From NCBI GenBank assembly GCA_900770805.1, contig CAAGLP010000094.1:1-24504 (forward strand): 24,504 nt of DNA. The letters are read 5' to 3'. The notes under the pieces were generated by a model that saw only the letters and a program-made list of their open reading frames with translations, was not told where the DNA came from and searched no databases. The position numbers and the translations under genes are program-made. The DNA comes from an uncultured Paraprevotella sp. (lineage in GTDB: Bacteria; Bacteroidota; Bacteroidia; Bacteroidales; Bacteroidaceae). This document shows, piece by piece, positions 6,863-14,356 of the stretch. The first letter of the stretch is position 1; every line of letters begins with the position of its first letter.

Positions 6863-8185
6863 TTATTCTTCGTAATGTTCAAAAAGGAAGTCGTTATACG
6901 GATACTTCTGTACATGCAGCTCACGCACCTTGTTGTACAGAACCTGGCGCAAGGTGTCGTAACCCGTCTTCTCCAAAGCAGAGATAAACAGGCATTCGCC
7001 CGAAAGACGTGTCATCCATGTATGTATGAGATCGTCCAAAGATACATTCTCCTTGGTTGCAGGAGTAAGATCGTCAGCATCCTTCTCAACCCATGTATAT
7101 GCATCCACCTTGTTGAAGATTATCATAGAGGGTTTATCGGCACAGCCAAGGTCGGCCAGAGTCTTCTCCACCACCTTTATCTGATCTTCAAACTCGGGAT
7201 GCGATATATCCACAACGTGCAGAAGCAGGTCTGCCTCGCGCACCTCGTCCAATGTGCTCTTGAACGAGTCCACAAGGTCGTGAGGCAACTTGCGTATGAA
7301 TCCTACGGTATCGGACAGCAAGAAAGGCAGATTGTCCACAATTACCTTGCGCACGGTGGTATCGAGAGTGGCAAACAATTTGTTCTCGGCAAAAACCTCG
7401 CTCTTGGACAGGAGGTTCATCAGCGTGGACTTACCCACATTGGTATATCCCACAAGAGCAACACGAATCATACGGCCACGGTTGCTACGCTGTGTGGTCT
7501 TCTGACGATCAATCTCTGCCAAACGCTGCTTGAGCAAAGACATACGATTGAGGATGATACGACGGTCCATCTCCAACTGAGTCTCACCAGGACCACGAAG
7601 TCCCACCGAACCCTTACCGCCACCACTGCCGGAGCCACCGCCCTGACGTTCCAAATGGGTCCAAAGGCGTTGCAGTCGCGGAAGCATATAACGATACTGG
7701 GCCAATTCCACCTGCGTCTTGGCATTGGCGGTCTGTGCTCGCATGGCAAAGATATCAAGAATCAAGGATGTTCTATCCAGAACCTTCACCTTCAATTCCT
7801 TCTCGATATTGCGCAACTGCTTGGCAGACAGCTCATCATCAAAGATAACCATGGAGACATAGCGCTCGGCATCCTCCTCGGCCTCTATCCATTGACGTAT
7901 CTCCTGAAGTTTACCTATACCCAGATAAGTGACACTGGACGGACCATTCAATCGCTGGGTAAAGCGCTTCACAGTGCGTGCCCCAGCCGTCTCGGCAAGG
8001 AACTGCAATTCGTCCAGGTATTCTGTTGTCTTGCGCTCGTTCTGCTGGGGAGTGATAATACCTACCAAGATGGCAGTCTCCTCCTGTTCGCCAACGATGT
8101 CGCTATGCGCCACCTTGCCCATGCCATCCTCGAAAGGCAGGCTTGAGCGCGAGGCGTTGTAGTATTTACTTCTTGTTGTCTTCAT
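6863..8185 (-). CDS. hflX: Ribosome-associated GTPase HflX
   Basis: 440-residue GTPase that binds 50S/70S ribosomes and in other bacteria splits stalled or stress-inactivated ribosomes. The N-terminal HflX domain (about 35-180) contains the conserved FDDELSAKQLRNIEK. A Gly-rich linker (about 181-192) leads to GPGETQLEMDRR. The G domain shows G1 G-Y-T-N-V-G-K-S (246-253), G3 DTVGF (292-296), and G4 NKVD. The C-terminal region includes the G5-like ISALEKTGYDTL. The start ATG (8183-8185) follows the upstream lipoprotein gene by 10 bases. The N-terminal extension of about 30 residues is somewhat long for the family, but no better start is evident. Confidence 0.97.
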   Translation of the reverse strand: MKTTRSKYYNASRSSLPFEDGMGKVAHSDIVGEQEETAILVGIITPQQNERKTTEYLDELQFLAETAGARTVKRFTQRLNGPSSVTYLGIGKLQEIRQWIEAEEDAERYVSMVIFDDELSAKQLRNIEKELKVKVLDRTSLILDIFAMRAQTANAKTQVELAQYRYMLPRLQRLWTHLERQGGGSGSGGGKGSVGLRGPGETQLEMDRRIILNRMSLLKQRLAEIDRQKTTQRSNRGRMIRVALVGYTNVGKSTLMNLLSKSEVFAENKLFATLDTTVRKVIVDNLPFLLSDTVGFIRKLPHDLVDSFKSTLDEVREADLLLHVVDISHPEFEDQIKVVEKTLADLGCADKPSMIIFNKVDAYTWVEKDADDLTPATKENVSLDDLIHTWMTRLSGECLFISALEKTGYDTLRQVLYNKVRELHVQKYPYNDFLFEHYEE

Positions 8186-8195
8186 CTATAGTGTT

Positions 8196-9047
8196 TTACT
8201 TGACAAGCATTACCAGATACTTGCTTACGCTCCAGAAGCGGTTGGGATTGGAGATTTGCAGTTCATAGCATCCGTTGCCATCCTTGGCAAGGACATAACT
8301 ACCATCGGGATGGGTGGTAAGCAGGCGTGCTGACTTGCTATAGGTCTTGATCTCCTTGACATTGCGAATGTCTATCTCGGTAAAGTAGTCCTTATTGAAG
8401 TCGTTGTCCTTAAGCACCTCACCACCCTTAAGAATACCCTGTTCCTTAAGTTCGGCCTTGGTACCATAAACAAACCATGCGCTGTTGATTTGCTTCTCCT
8501 GACGTGCCAACGTACCAGACTGCTCCTTGCTTACCTCTGTAAGCGAAGCCACACTCTGGGACAATGAGTCAATACGTCCTATCTGCGCGATAATGGTAGA
8601 GTCCTTCTCTGCCAATGACGCCTGCAATTCCTGAATACGCTGGTTCTGAGTCTCTACCTGTGTCTGCAAACCATCCACCAGGTTCTTCAGCTTATCACTC
8701 TTGAAACGGCTGGCATTAAGTTTCTCCCTCAACTGGGCCACCAGATCGCGGTTCTGCTGCATCGCTTCGCAGATGTACTCCATGTTGTCGCGGATTATAG
8801 CACGGTTAGAAGCACTTTCCTGACTGCCATCGGCCACGGTAACACGGCCTTCGGCCTCGGCTATACGACGGATACCTGTCTGAACCTCGGTCATTGTTGC
8901 TATAATGTCATTCAACTCTGCATCCTTATCGTCCACGATTGTCTGCAATGAATCTATCTGCTGCTGCATTCGTGTCTTACTCTCATTCTGATTCTGGCAG
9001 GCAGCCATCATGATAACACCTGCCACAATGATAACAATCTTCTTCAT
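8196..9047 (-). CDS. Coiled-coil lipoprotein, Cbp1-like family
   Basis: 283 residues. Residues 1-17 form a lipoprotein signal with lipobox-like MMAAC (acylated Cys17). About residues 25-190 are charged and heptad-rich (MQQQIDSLQTIVDDKDAEL, LNASRFKSDKLKNLVDGLQ), a long coiled coil. The C-terminal about 90 residues form a small globular domain (FVYGTKAELKEQGIL, DFNKDYFTEIDIR, LLTTHPDGSYVL, FWSVSKYLVML). This order matches from memory the Bacteroides proteins annotated as Cbp1-family collagen-binding adhesins, but the adhesin role is inference and may not hold here. It lies in the middle of the rsmI-hflX run, 17 bases after rsmI and 10 before hflX. Confidence 0.8.
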   Translation of the reverse strand: MKKIVIIVAGVIMMAACQNQNESKTRMQQQIDSLQTIVDDKDAELNDIIATMTEVQTGIRRIAEAEGRVTVADGSQESASNRAIIRDNMEYICEAMQQNRDLVAQLREKLNASRFKSDKLKNLVDGLQTQVETQNQRIQELQASLAEKDSTIIAQIGRIDSLSQSVASLTEVSKEQSGTLARQEKQINSAWFVYGTKAELKEQGILKGGEVLKDNDFNKDYFTEIDIRNVKEIKTYSKSARLLTTHPDGSYVLAKDGNGCYELQISNPNRFWSVSKYLVMLVK

Positions 9048-9064
9048 AATCCAAATATTGATTC

Positions 9065-9838
9065 CTATAATTGTTTGTTTCTGTATTTACTGAAATGTTT
9101 CTCTTTTCCCTCTTTTCCTTCCGCCTGGCCCTGTTCTGGTTTGGAGTCCTGTCCGGCTTGGTCAGTCTCATCCCTACCAGCCACTACAATAACGAACTCA
9201 CCACGCGGTTCATTCTCCGTAAAATGAGCAAGGACTTCGGTGATGGTACCACGGACACTTTCCTCGTGCATCTTGCTAATCTCCCTGCAGGCACTGCATT
9301 GGCGTTCACCACCAAAAGCCTCGGCAAACTGTTGCAAAGCCTTCACCACCCTGTGAGGGCTCTCGTAAAAAATCATAGTGCGACATTCAGACTTTAACGC
9401 CTCTATGCGTGTCTGACGGCCCTTCTTCTGAGGCAGAAAACCTTCAAAGCAGAACCTGTCGCAGGGCAAACCGCTACTTACCAAAGCTGGAACAAAGGCC
9501 GTAGCACCGGGCAAGGTAATGACCTCCACCCCAGCCTTAACCGCTTCACGTGCCACAAGAAAGCCCGGATCACTGATTCCCGGCGTACCGGCATCACTGA
9601 CAACAGCAATAGTCTCACCGCCCATAAGGCGTTCCACCACACGGGCAACAGTTTGATGTTCGTTGAATTTATGGTACGACACCATGGGCTTGTGGATATC
9701 AAAATGGCGCAAGAGGTTACCGCTGGTACGGGTATCCTCTGCCAAAATCAAATCACACTCGCGCAGAACTCTCAATGCACGGGTCGTAATGTCCTCCAGA
9801 TTGCCAACCGGTGTCGGCACCAAATATAATGTTCCCAT
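9065..9838 (-). CDS. rsmI: 16S rRNA 2'-O-ribose C1402 methyltransferase
   Basis: 257-residue SAM-dependent enzyme of the tetrapyrrole-methylase fold that methylates the 2'-OH of C1402 in the 16S rRNA decoding centre. Visible signatures: LVPTPVGNLEDIT at the N-terminus, LAEDTRTSGNLLRHF, VSDAGTPGISDPGF (SAM loop), LPGATAFVPALVSSGLP, and FYESPHRV. I start at the ATG at 9836-9838; the TTG just before it is not needed. The C-terminal about 30 residues are a low-complexity charged tail (Glu/Lys/Gln). It is the first gene of a five-gene minus-strand run and diverges from tdk across 157 bases, with a -7 box about 30 bases upstream. Confidence 0.96.
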   Translation of the reverse strand: MGTLYLVPTPVGNLEDITTRALRVLRECDLILAEDTRTSGNLLRHFDIHKPMVSYHKFNEHQTVARVVERLMGGETIAVVSDAGTPGISDPGFLVAREAVKAGVEVITLPGATAFVPALVSSGLPCDRFCFEGFLPQKKGRQTRIEALKSECRTMIFYESPHRVVKALQQFAEAFGGERQCSACREISKMHEESVRGTITEVLAHFTENEPRGEFVIVVAGRDETDQAGQDSKPEQGQAEGKEGKEKHFSKYRNKQL

Positions 9839-9869
9839 CAATGCCGGGATTAGTATTTCTTTGTGTGTA

Positions 9870-9877
9870 CAAATTTA
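9870..9877 (-). promoter_or_regulatory. -7 box for the rsmI operon
   Basis: TAAATTTG on the minus strand, matching TAnnTTTG, about 32 bases before the rsmI ATG. No good TTTG is seen 19-21 bases further upstream, so only the -7 element is supported. Confidence 0.6.
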
Positions 9878-9982
9878 AGCATATTATTTTAATTCCGGCA
9901 CCCGCCGACATTGAAAATTGCTTTTCTATAATATTTATTAAGTATTTACCACATATCCATGCCGAGCCATTAATATAATTTG

Positions 9983-9990
9983 TACCTTTG
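9983..9990 (+). promoter_or_regulatory. -7 box for tdk, very close to the start codon
   Basis: TACCTTTG matches TAnnTTTG exactly but ends only 5 bases before the ATG at 9996. Transcription from it would start at about that ATG. Either the mRNA is leaderless or translation starts at the in-frame ATGs at 10026/10029. No clear -33 TTTG is seen. Confidence 0.55.
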
Positions 9991-9995
9991 CCCAC

Positions 9996-10598
9996 ATGAA
10001 AGATGTAACCAACAACAATGGTGAGATGATGCGCCGCGGACGCATAGAAGTGATTTGCGGCTCCATGTTCTCTGGAAAGACGGAAGAATTGATCCGACGC
10101 ATGAAACGTGCCATGTTTGCACGTCAGAAGGTGGAGATATTCAAGCCCGCCATGGACACAAGATACAGCAACGAGGATGTTGTAAGCCACGAGGGCAACA
10201 GCATCCCCAGTTCACCCATAGACTCCAGTGCCAGCATTCTGCTCATGGCACAGGGGTACGATGTCATCGGTATAGACGAGGCACAGTTCTTTGACCCACA
10301 CATCGTGGAGGTGTGCAACGAACTTGCCAATCAGGGAGTGAGAGTCATAGTGGCAGGTCTGGACCTTGATTTCAAGGGCGAGCCTTTCGGCCCCATGCCA
10401 CGACTGCTGGCCATCGCCGACGAAGTGAGCAAGGTACACGCAATCTGTGTGCGTTGCGGAGCACTGGCATACGTGAGTCACAGATTGGTAAACGAGAAAA
10501 AGCAGGTGCTGCTGGGCGAGAAGATGGAATACGAACCCCTGTGCCGCGACTGCTACAGAAAAGCTTTGGAAGAAGCGCATAACGAAGAAAATACGTGA
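9996..10598 (+). CDS. tdk: Thymidine kinase (type II)
   Basis: 200-residue cytosolic kinase that phosphorylates thymidine to dTMP for salvage. It shows the P-loop G-S-M-F-S-G-K-T (22-29), the Mg/lasso-region DEAQFF, the phosphate-binding GLDLDFKGEPFGPM, and two zinc-binding Cys pairs, C-V-R-C and C-R-D-C. The start at 9996 gives an N-terminal tail of about 14 residues before RRGRIEVICGSMF, like the Bacteroides enzymes. However, the promoter box overlaps this region, and the ATGs at 10026 and 10029 (MMRRGRIEV) are alternatives. It diverges from rsmI and is followed by tRNA-Leu. Confidence 0.97.
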   Translation: MKDVTNNNGEMMRRGRIEVICGSMFSGKTEELIRRMKRAMFARQKVEIFKPAMDTRYSNEDVVSHEGNSIPSSPIDSSASILLMAQGYDVIGIDEAQFFDPHIVEVCNELANQGVRVIVAGLDLDFKGEPFGPMPRLLAIADEVSKVHAICVRCGALAYVSHRLVNEKKQVLLGEKMEYEPLCRDCYRKALEEAHNEENT

Positions 10599-10649
10599 GG
10601 TTGTGAAACATTTTTCGTTAAACATACTCGGCGTTTCGGTATTTCTTCA

Positions 10650-10657
10650 TATCTTTG
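10650..10657 (+). promoter_or_regulatory. -7 box for tRNA-Leu
   Basis: TATCTTTG matches TAnnTTTG, 44 bases before the first base of the tRNA, consistent with a short 5' leader removed by RNase P. No convincing -33 TTTG was found. Confidence 0.6.
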
Positions 10658-10701
10658 CACCCGCTAAGGGGCTCACCGCCACTTATGCAAACACGAGTTG
10701 C

Positions 10702-10786
10702 GCCCAGATGGTGGAATTGGTAGACACGAGGGACTTAAAATCCCTTGACCATTGCGGTCGTACGGGTTCGAGTCCCGTTCCGGGCA
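10702..10786 (+). tRNA. tRNA-Leu (anticodon UAA)
   Basis: 85-base type II tRNA. Acceptor arms are GCCCAGA (10702-10708) and TCCGGGC (10779-10785), with discriminator A at 10786. The D-arm contains GGTGGAATTGGTAGACAC. The anticodon stem is AGGGA/TCCCT around loop CTTAAAA with anticodon TAA at 10736-10738. It has a long variable arm and a T-arm ACGGG-TTCGAGT-CCCGT. The fifth acceptor pair (A10706 with C10781) is a mismatch. CCA is not encoded (CAA follows), as often in this phylum. The identity Leu is supported by the long variable arm, the UAA anticodon and A73. Confidence 0.97.
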
Positions 10787-10803
10787 CAAGCACGTTAAAA
10801 GAT

Positions 10804-10843
10804 AATCGTCCTGCGACATATACAGATATGTCGTGGGACGATT
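10804..10843 (+). repeat. 40-base stem-loop just after tRNA-Leu, spanning an ATG
   Basis: AATCGTCC (10804-10811), TG, CGACATAT (10814-10821), loop ACAG, ATATGTCG (10826-10833), TG, GGACGATT (10836-10843). This makes 18 consecutive pairs, 16 Watson-Crick and two G-T, with a 4-base loop. It begins 17 bases after the tRNA and contains the ATG (10828-10830) of the downstream reading frame in its 3' arm. Only a weak T-run (ATTTCGTT) follows, so it could be a poor tRNA terminator, a translation-control hairpin or a remnant of an inserted palindrome. Confidence 0.85.
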
Positions 10844-12735
10844 TCGTTCAGTCGCTAACCTACGACCAGGAGAGCATGGGCGAGGAGGCATGGCAACAAT
10901 ACCTTGAACAACTGGAATGGTTGCACTCACACCCCTTGGACATAAACACTGCAACCCCAGAGGAAATGGCCCTGCTCCCGTTCCTTACTCCTGCTCAGAT
11001 AGAGGCCATACAGGCATACGTTCACCTGGACGGTCCGATGAAATCATTAGGCGAACTGGCACTGATTCCTGCAATAGACTACCAGACACGCCAGGTGTTA
11101 CCTCTCTTCTTTGTCGTAAAGCACACAAAAGCCGAAAAGGACAGAAAAGGCAATTGGTTCCGCAACATGCAGAACACCGTGGATAGCCGCATGGACATAC
11201 CCCTATATTACAGGAAAGGATATCAAACTGGAAAATACGAGGGTAACCCTCTGTACAGCCGCATCAGATACTCCCTGGAGAGTGACCATGTAAACATAGG
11301 TGCACATGCAAAGAAAGACCCGGGAGAGGGATTCTACGACAGTTTCGGCGGATATGCCATGATACGAAACAAAGGGATTGTCAGAACGGCCATCGCAGGC
11401 GACTACCGTGCTGGATGGGGAGAGGGACTGGTGATAAGCCGTGGCACCTCAACCAGCAAGAGCAATCTAATGAGCAATACAAGTCAGGGGGTGCGCCCTA
11501 TGACAGGAATGTCGGAAAGCGGTTTCCTGCGTGGCATTGCAATAACATTGGGCAAGAAAGATGAATGGGACAGGCAATCCAAAGTTAGCATGAGCGGCAC
11601 CCTGTTTGCCTCATACCGCGCCATAGATGCCACATTGGACGAGGACGGAAATGCCAAAACCATAGTAGAGAACGGCTATCATCGCACGGAAACAGAAATT
11701 GCGAAGAAGAACAATACCCGTTCAGCGTTGGTAGGAGCACACCTCCAGGCCGACATTGGACATTTCAGTGTAGGTGCAACGGGATACTGGCAACACTTTG
11801 ATCGCATCCTCTCACCGGGAGACGGCAAATACCGTCGCTGGTATCCACAGGGACAGGACTTCGGAGTCATGGGTCTACATGGAAGTTACAGCTATTACCG
11901 TTGGACGGCATCGGCCGAGGTGGCATATAGTACCGGACACGGAGGCATTGCCACTCTGGGACGAGTGCAGTGGCTGGTGAGCAGAAACCTGAAGATTGGT
12001 GCATTGGGACGATACTATGATCACAAGTTCCACTCCTTCCAGGCTACAGCCATATGCGAAAACTCCAATGTGCAGAACGAGACTGGAGCAATGCTCCGCA
12101 TAGAGGCAAGGCCATGGAACAGACTTAGTCTTACCGCCTATGCAGATTTCTTTGCTGACTATTGGCCAAGATACGGCATGACGACTTCAAGCAGCGGGCA
12201 GGAACTGATGGCAGAGGGGAAGTTCGAAGTATCAAACAAACACTCCCTGTCAGTGCGCTATCAGATGAAGCGAAAAGCGGCCAACGATCTCATCCTACCT
12301 CGTCACCGCATAAAGGCACAATGGACATGCCTCCCATCAGATAAATGGAAGTTGCAAAGTACAGCCCTGGTGCATATGGCACCGACAAAGAAGCCGGGAT
12401 TCGGTTTCAGCCAACTCGTACAGGGCAAGATGCTGAAGGAAGATGCTCTTCGTCTCGGTGTGATGGCTGGATACTTCCACGCACCCGACTATCTGACACG
12501 CATCTATATATACGAACCATCCTTGTGGAACAGCACATCCTCCACATCATATTACGGGCATGGCATACGTCTGGCCACCACGCTGCGATACACTTTCCCC
12601 AATTCCCACTGGATGATAGAGGCAAAGTATGCCCTGACACACATGTTGGACAGGAACAGCATCTCATCGGGCTTACAGGAAATACTCTCCCCCACCCGCC
12701 AGGACATCTCCGTACAGGTAAGGATGGTATATTGA
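10828..12735 (+). CDS. Helix-hairpin-helix outer-membrane beta-barrel protein (5' end uncertain)
   Basis: 635 residues from the first ATG after tRNA-Leu. Residues about 36-85 hold a ComEA-like helix-hairpin-helix region (HPLDINTATPEEMALLPFL, then GPMKSLGELALIP). From about residue 115 to the end, alternating aromatic/polar strands (GGYAMIRNKGIVRTAIAGDY, FSVGATGYWQHF) look like a large beta-barrel ending in a C-terminal Tyr (VRMVY). Bacteroidota members of this family normally start with a signal peptide; none is present here. The frame stays open upstream through the whole tRNA to a GTG at 10603, where a signal-like stretch occurs, but ribosome passage through a tRNA gene is doubtful. An alternative ATG at 10876 has AGGAG six bases before it. 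Either a truncated gene or an unusual start; function unknown. Confidence 0.75.
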   Translation: MSWDDFVQSLTYDQESMGEEAWQQYLEQLEWLHSHPLDINTATPEEMALLPFLTPAQIEAIQAYVHLDGPMKSLGELALIPAIDYQTRQVLPLFFVVKHTKAEKDRKGNWFRNMQNTVDSRMDIPLYYRKGYQTGKYEGNPLYSRIRYSLESDHVNIGAHAKKDPGEGFYDSFGGYAMIRNKGIVRTAIAGDYRAGWGEGLVISRGTSTSKSNLMSNTSQGVRPMTGMSESGFLRGIAITLGKKDEWDRQSKVSMSGTLFASYRAIDATLDEDGNAKTIVENGYHRTETEIAKKNNTRSALVGAHLQADIGHFSVGATGYWQHFDRILSPGDGKYRRWYPQGQDFGVMGLHGSYSYYRWTASAEVAYSTGHGGIATLGRVQWLVSRNLKIGALGRYYDHKFHSFQATAICENSNVQNETGAMLRIEARPWNRLSLTAYADFFADYWPRYGMTTSSSGQELMAEGKFEVSNKHSLSVRYQMKRKAANDLILPRHRIKAQWTCLPSDKWKLQSTALVHMAPTKKPGFGFSQLVQGKMLKEDALRLGVMAGYFHAPDYLTRIYIYEPSLWNSTSSTSYYGHGIRLATTLRYTFPNSHWMIEAKYALTHMLDRNSISSGLQEILSPTRQDISVQVRMVY

Positions 12736-12772
12736 GATGTCATCCGTGATGATGAGATTTTGCTACACAAAA

Positions 12773-12808
12773 GCAACGCCATCTTCCCTTGAGGGCAGAT
12801 GGCGTTGT
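12773..12808. terminator. Shared terminator between the barrel protein gene and pyrH
   Basis: AACGCCATCT (12775-12784) pairs with AGATGGCGTT (12797-12806), extended by one or two outer pairs and an inner CCC/GGG after a mismatch. Minus-strand reading gives GCTTTTG after the stem, so it suits the pyrH operon best, but it lies 38 bases after the convergent plus-strand stop and can serve both. A second small hairpin (AGAACAC/GTGTTCT, 12817-12836) lies beside it. Confidence 0.75.
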
Positions 12809-12868
12809 TATACAACAGAACACTTCTCTGTGTTCTCCCAAAAAACAGAATGGCTAATAGGCCTTACC

Positions 12869-13576
12869 TTAATTGTGCACCAGAGTGCCGATATCCTCGC
12901 CGGAGATAACCTTCTTGAGATTTCCCACAATATCCATGTTGAACACATAAATAGGCAGGTCGTTCTGCATGCACATGGCCGTAGCTGTGATGTCCATAAC
13001 CTTCAGGCCCTTGGCAATGACATCCTGATAGGTGATATCCTGGAACTTGGTGGCGGTAGGATCCTTCTCTGGGTCAGCGGTATAGATGCCATCCACACGA
13101 GTGCCCTTGAGCATAACGTCGGCCTCTATCTCTATGCCACGCAATGAAGAACCTGTATCGGTAGTGAAATAGGGTGAGCCTGTGCCGGCGCTCATGATAA
13201 CAACTTCGCCACGCTCCATGGCCTCGATGGCCTTCCACTTGGTATAGAACTCACCGATAGGCTCCATGCGGATGGCGGTAAGCACACGGTTCTTCTGACC
13301 GATAGCACCCAGGGCGCTGCTCAGTGCCAGAGAATTGATAACGGTAGCGCACATACCCATCTGATCGCCCTTCACACGATCAAATCCCTTACCGGCACCT
13401 GTGAGACCACGGAAAATGTTGCCACCACCTATAACAATACCTATCTGGACACCCATCTCTGCGATTTCCTTAATCTGACGGGCATAGTCATTAAGACGTT
13501 CTGTATTGATGCCCTGTTTCTGCTCCCCAGCCAGACTCTCGCCGGAGAGTTTCAATAAGATACGATTGAACTTCAT
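12869..13576 (-). CDS. pyrH: UMP kinase
   Basis: 235-residue amino-acid-kinase-fold enzyme that phosphorylates UMP to UDP in the cytoplasm, normally hexameric, GTP-activated and UTP-inhibited. Signatures in order: the N-terminal RILLKLSGESLAG with the conserved Lys, the glycine-rich VIGGGNIFRG, GDQMGMCATVINSLAL, MSAGTGSPYFTTDTGSSLR (UMP and phosphate binding), and the C-terminal KVMDITATAMCMQNDLPIYVFN. Length is standard. It is the last gene of the dnaE-to-pyrH run, 21 bases after birA, with a terminator following. Confidence 0.98.
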   Translation of the reverse strand: MKFNRILLKLSGESLAGEQKQGINTERLNDYARQIKEIAEMGVQIGIVIGGGNIFRGLTGAGKGFDRVKGDQMGMCATVINSLALSSALGAIGQKNRVLTAIRMEPIGEFYTKWKAIEAMERGEVVIMSAGTGSPYFTTDTGSSLRGIEIEADVMLKGTRVDGIYTADPEKDPTATKFQDITYQDVIAKGLKVMDITATAMCMQNDLPIYVFNMDIVGNLKKVISGEDIGTLVHN

Positions 13577-13597
13577 AGTCTTCTATTTAATGATTAG

Positions 13598-14356
13598 TTA
13601 TTCTTCTATTGGACAGATTAAACGGACCTGTTTGAAGGCATAGCGCCGTGCCGCCCCGTTATCGTCCATGATAATGATATGACCGTCTGGTTCCACATTG
13701 GATATAGTTCCCTTGAACGTTCCAGCTTCGTCTTGGAAAGTGTGCTGTACTCCTCTCAAATAAAGCGAACAATGATACTTCTCCCTGATATTTTCGTACA
13801 AACCGGCCTGCACCTCCTTGTAGTAGCGAGCAAACCTAAGCACTACGGCACGAATAAGGTCGGAAGGCAACATTGTCTTGCCCGTTTGCAACCGTATGGA
13901 GGTGGGCGGTGCCGCCAACCCGTCGGGGAACGTAGTCTGATTCACATTTATGCCGCTACCTATAATAGAACGCCCCACACTCTTGCCCATGAGAGAATTC
14001 TCTATGAGAGTGCCACATATCTTCTCGCCATTAACGTATATGTCATTGGGCCACTTGACACAGACACCGTCAATGTACATATCCAATTCCTCCTTGATGC
14101 TGAGAGCCATAGCCTGACTGAGCACAAAACCATCCGTAGCCTTCAGGTTGGTTGGACACACAAGCACACTGAACAAGGCATTCTCTCCAGAATTGCTTAC
14201 CCAGGTATTACCCATCTGTCCACGTCCCTTGGTCTGAAACGAGGCCGAGACCACAGTGATGTCAGCAGAAGGAGAACAGGAACGAAGAAAGTCGTTGGTA
14301 GAACTTACCTCATCAAGATGTCTATATTCCAATGCCTGGTCTGAATGCACGTTCAT
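13598..14356 (-). CDS. birA: Biotin--[acetyl-CoA-carboxylase] ligase (no DNA-binding domain)
   Basis: 252-residue biotin protein ligase that makes biotinyl-AMP and attaches biotin to carboxyl carrier domains. Visible: SSTND near the N-terminus, the adenylate-loop T-K-G-R-G-Q-M-G-N-T-W (42-52), K-W-P-N-D-I (101-106), EKICGTLIEN (111-120), GSGINVNQ, and a C-terminal SH3-like domain with GTISNVEPDGHIIIMDDNG. The N-terminal helix-turn-helix of E. coli BirA is absent, so it is an enzyme only, not a repressor. The ATG at 14356 overlaps the yraN stop by 35 bases. A TTG at codon 9 would shorten the overlap and still keep the conserved start. Confidence 0.95.
   Translation of the reverse strand: MNVHSDQALEYRHLDEVSSTNDFLRSCSPSADITVVSASFQTKGRGQMGNTWVSNSGENALFSVLVCPTNLKATDGFVLSQAMALSIKEELDMYIDGVCVKWPNDIYVNGEKICGTLIENSLMGKSVGRSIIGSGINVNQTTFPDGLAAPPTSIRLQTGKTMLPSDLIRAVVLRFARYYKEVQAGLYENIREKYHCSLYLRGVQHTFQDEAGTFKGTISNVEPDGHIIIMDDNGAARRYAFKQVRLICPIEE

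Noticed and set aside
6875..8146. Long open frame (about 420 codons) on the plus strand opposite hflX
   Set aside because: It mirrors the hflX gene almost end to end and shows no recognisable motif; hflX is certain.
10603..10827. N-terminal extension of the barrel protein through tRNA-Leu as the annotated start
   Set aside because: The stretch includes the well-known translated-tRNA pattern (QMVELVDTRDLKS). The tRNA is structurally complete with its own promoter box, so I start the gene at 10828 and report the oddity separately.
12817..12836. Second small hairpin (AGAACAC/GTGTTCT) as an independent terminator
   Set aside because: The T-run lies on the wrong side for the minus-strand operon and no T-run follows on the plus strand.
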